This document shows positions 61,711-64,000 of a stretch of DNA of 64,000 nucleotides, one piece after another. Source of the stretch: Bradyrhizobium diazoefficiens (GTDB taxonomy: Bacteria > Pseudomonadota > Alphaproteobacteria > Rhizobiales > Xanthobacteraceae); contig NZ_JAFCKW010000007.1 in assembly GCF_018129965.1 (NCBI RefSeq), positions 124,001 to 188,000 on the forward strand, given 5' to 3'. The position numbers and the translations under genes were made by a program. A model generated the notes under the pieces. The model searched no databases. It was not told the origin of the DNA and saw nothing but the letters and a program-made list of their open reading frames with translations. The number at the start of each line of letters is the position of its first letter. The first letter of the stretch is position 1.

Positions 61711-63833
61711 CGTCCCCTTCCTCTCAACTGCCGGTCAGCCTCGCGGCCAATCCAAGACTGTCGTCCTGGGTCAGGTTTACCGATGAAGGCCGCGTGGCGA
61801 TCTCGCCCGGCAAAGTCGAGATCGGCCAGGGTATCGTCACGGCGCTGGCCCAGATCGCAGCGGACGAGCTAGACGTCGACATTTCCAGGGTCCAAATGAT
61901 CCGCGCCTCGACCGCATCAAGTCCGAACGAAGGCGTCACCTCGGGCAGCCTGTCGGTCCAGCAGTCCGGCCGCGCGCTGCGGCACGTCTGCGCCGAGGTG
62001 CGTCAGCGCTTCCTCGCCGCCGCTTCGGAGCGTCTCGGCGTCGATTCATCGCGGCTCGACATCGATGACGGCACGATCTCTGGTCCCGGCAATGTCAGGA
62101 CGAGCTATTGGGAACTGGCCGGCGACGTCTCGCTCGACCACGATGCCACCGAGGGCGCGATAGCAAAGAGCGCTGCGATGCGCGCCGTCGCCGGACATTC
62201 GGTCTCGCGCGTCGACATTCCCGACAAGGTTTTCGGGCGGCCGCGCTTCATCCACGACTCCCTGCTGCCGGGCTTGCTGCATGGACGCGTGCTGCGTCCG
62301 GACGCCCCGGGCGCAAAGCTGATGGCGCTCGACGAAGGCGCCGCGCGCGCCGTTCCGGGTCTCGTTGCGATCGTCCGTGACGGCGGCTTTGCCGGCGTGG
62401 TCGCTGATAGCGAAGCGGCGGCGGACGCCGCGCTCAAGGCTTTGCGCAAGGGCGCAGCATGGTCGGCCGGCGGGCCGCTGCCTGACGAAGATGATCTGGC
62501 AGGCTTCCTGAGGAGCCAGCCGATCGAGACCACCGTCATCGACAGCCGGACGGCGACATCGAAGAAGACGGCTGCGCGTACCCTTCGACGGCAATACACC
62601 CGCCCCTACATCGCGCATGCCTCGATCGCACCTTCCTGTGCCATGGCGCAATGGGAGGGCGATCGTGTCCATGTCTGGACGCACAGCCAGGGCATCTATT
62701 TGCTGCGCGCCGACCTCGCGATCGTGCTCAAGCTACCGGCCGAAAATATCGTCGTCGAGCACATGGAGGGAGCCGGCTGCTATGGGCACAATGCAGCCGA
62801 CGACGTTGCGCTGGATGCGGTGCTGCTGGCGAAGGGTGCCGGCGGTCGTCCCGTCAGGGTTCAATGGTCGCGGCATGACGAGATGTCCCATGCGCCGTTT
62901 GGCGCCGCCATGGCCATCGAGATCGCGGCCGATCTCGATCCAGACAATAACATTGTCGGCTGGCGCCACGATATCTGGAGCAACGGCCATGCGGCGCGGC
63001 CGGGGCGCGCGGCGCAACCGGCCTTGCTCGCGGCGAGCGAAATCGAAAACCCCTCCCCGCGCATGCTCTCGACGAACCCGCCCACCGCCAATGGCGGCGG
63101 CGGCGATCGCAACTCCGTTCCGGTCTATGACCTCCCGGCCTGGACGATCACGAGCCACCGGCTGCTGACCATGCCGGTGCGCACCTCGGCGCTGAGGACC
63201 CTCGGCGCACAAGGCAATGTGTTCGCGATCGAATCCCTGCTCGACGAGATCGCTGCGCTGCGCGGCGAGGACCCGATTGCGTTCCGTCTGCGACATCTCC
63301 GCGACGAGCGGGCACGCGAGGTCGTCCGAGTAGCGGCGCGACGGGCGCAATGGAAACCGTCCAAGCGCCCCGGCGTCGGACACGGCGTCGGCTTTGCCCG
63401 CTACAAGAACACAGGAGCCTATTGTGCCGCGATTGCGGAGATCGAAGGCACCGACGACATCCGCGTGAGGCGGCTGACGCTTGCGGTCGATGTCGGCGAA
63501 GCCATCAATCCGGACGGCGTCATCAACCAGATCGAAGGCGGCGCCATCCAGGCAACGAGCTGGGTGCTGAAGGAACGTGTTCGCTTCGACCGTACCGGCA
63601 TCACATCGACGTCGTGGTCGGACTATCCGATCCTGACATTCAGCGAGGCTCCGGTGGTGGATGTCGAGATCATCCACCGGCCGGACATCGCGCCGGTCGG
63701 CGCCGGCGAAGCCGCCCACGGCCCGGTGACGGCGGCAATCGCGAATGCGGTCTATGATGGCCTCGGCGTACGCGTGCGCGACCTGCCGATCACGCGCGAC
63801 AGGATTATCGCAGCCATGGAGCTTGCATCGTGA
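61707..63833 (+). CDS. Molybdenum hydroxylase large subunit (xanthine dehydrogenase/IorB-like)
   Basis: A 708-residue molybdopterin-binding subunit. VEIGQGIVTALAQIAADELD, then SNEGVTSGSLSVQQSG-like PNEGVTSGSLSVQQSG, IAHASIAPSCAMAQWEGDRV, LGAQGNVFAIESLLDEIA and GAGEAAHGPVTAAIANAVYD are conserved blocks; the last carries the catalytic Glu. There is no separate FAD subunit, as in IorAB or nicotinate dehydrogenase-type enzymes where a cytochrome accepts electrons. The N-terminus lacks a Tat signal. Substrate unknown; N-heteroaromatics are plausible. Start ATG 61707 overlaps the small-subunit stop. Confidence 0.9.
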   Translation: MTSPSSQLPVSLAANPRLSSWVRFTDEGRVAISPGKVEIGQGIVTALAQIAADELDVDISRVQMIRASTASSPNEGVTSGSLSVQQSGRALRHVCAEVRQRFLAAASERLGVDSSRLDIDDGTISGPGNVRTSYWELAGDVSLDHDATEGAIAKSAAMRAVAGHSVSRVDIPDKVFGRPRFIHDSLLPGLLHGRVLRPDAPGAKLMALDEGAARAVPGLVAIVRDGGFAGVVADSEAAADAALKALRKGAAWSAGGPLPDEDDLAGFLRSQPIETTVIDSRTATSKKTAARTLRRQYTRPYIAHASIAPSCAMAQWEGDRVHVWTHSQGIYLLRADLAIVLKLPAENIVVEHMEGAGCYGHNAADDVALDAVLLAKGAGGRPVRVQWSRHDEMSHAPFGAAMAIEIAADLDPDNNIVGWRHDIWSNGHAARPGRAAQPALLAASEIENPSPRMLSTNPPTANGGGGDRNSVPVYDLPAWTITSHRLLTMPVRTSALRTLGAQGNVFAIESLLDEIAALRGEDPIAFRLRHLRDERAREVVRVAARRAQWKPSKRPGVGHGVGFARYKNTGAYCAAIAEIEGTDDIRVRRLTLAVDVGEAINPDGVINQIEGGAIQATSWVLKERVRFDRTGITSTSWSDYPILTFSEAPVVDVEIIHRPDIAPVGAGEAAHGPVTAAIANAVYDGLGVRVRDLPITRDRIIAAMELAS

Positions 63834-64000
63834 CGACAGTCAACATTCTGAGCGGCGGCGCCGCGCAAGGCCTGGTGCGCGGCCTCATCGAGGCCTTCGA
63901 GGCGCAAACCGGCCTCGGCATCGATGGTGAGTTCGGCGCTGTCGGCGTGATGGCCGACAAGCTCCGCGGCGGCACGCCGGCCGATCTGGTCATCCTGACG
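63830..64000 (+). CDS. ModA-like substrate-binding domain protein (5' part)
   Basis: The first 57 residues of a protein that runs off the window. VNILSGGAAQGLVRGLIEAFE, FGAVGVMADKLRGG and PADLVILT match the start of periplasmic type II molybdate-binding-like proteins. No signal peptide precedes the domain, so it may act in the cytoplasm or be anchored otherwise. The GTG overlaps the stop of the molybdenum hydroxylase (GTGA), tying it to that operon. It might sense or bind the enzyme's substrate or molybdate. Confidence 0.75.
   Translation, partial: MTTVNILSGGAAQGLVRGLIEAFEAQTGLGIDGEFGAVGVMADKLRGGTPADLVILT

Overview
The window reads as a piece of an alphaproteobacterial chromosome, most likely Bradyrhizobium or a close relative. 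The evidence is the high GC, the dense branched-chain amino-acid, tripartite-tricarboxylate (Tct/Bug), CoA-transferase and crotonase genes, and short palindromic intergenic repeats of the type common in that group. No rRNA, tRNA, CRISPR array or complete insertion sequence was seen.

Layout. 0-4.3 kb: end of a Liv-type transporter (binding protein, LivF), an AGE-family sugar epimerase and a PaaK-like adenylating enzyme. 4.3-36.2 kb: a large surface-polysaccharide (probably O-antigen) region whose left edge carries a decapitated GDP-fucose synthase remnant. It holds (i) a DUF6056-like membrane protein, a carbamoyltransferase, a GmhB-like phosphatase and a Wzy-like protein; (ii) a minus-strand operon from fdtA/qdtA to rfbA that makes dTDP-L-rhamnose and a dTDP-3-amino-3,6-dideoxyhexose, with a second Wzy-like protein; (iii) a plus-strand operon with a CgeB-like glycosyltransferase, cupin, perosamine-synthase-like aminotransferase, methyltransferase and GT4, followed by a Wzx-like flippase; (iv) a CDP-sugar block with rfbF, rfbG, a reductase and a split transketolase, interleaved with a kinase, a sulfotransferase and a polyprenyl-type GT2. 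Block (iv) looks like a route to a carbon-branched CDP-sugar and is the most interesting part of the window.

36.6-50.4 kb: an RTX/CARDB metalloprotease, a tctC-tctB-tctA transporter operon, a GT-C-like membrane protein, a prepilin peptidase, a crotonase, and a glyoxylate module (serine-glyoxylate aminotransferase, FAD/Fe-S oxidase, GlcG-like protein). 50.4-55.6 kb: a second small glycosylation island with a two-domain glycosyltransferase, a repeat-rich gap, a GT2 and a radical SAM protein. 55.6-64 kb: a crotonase, a caspase-fold TPR protein that has lost both catalytic residues, a molybdopterin oxidoreductase, and an operon of a Bug-type binding protein, a two-subunit molybdenum hydroxylase and the start of a ModA-like protein.

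Gene functions were assigned by reading protein motifs by eye. Starts were moved from the longest open frame where a ribosome-binding site, stop/start overlap or family length argued for it. Statements on family behaviour come from general knowledge; no database was searched.
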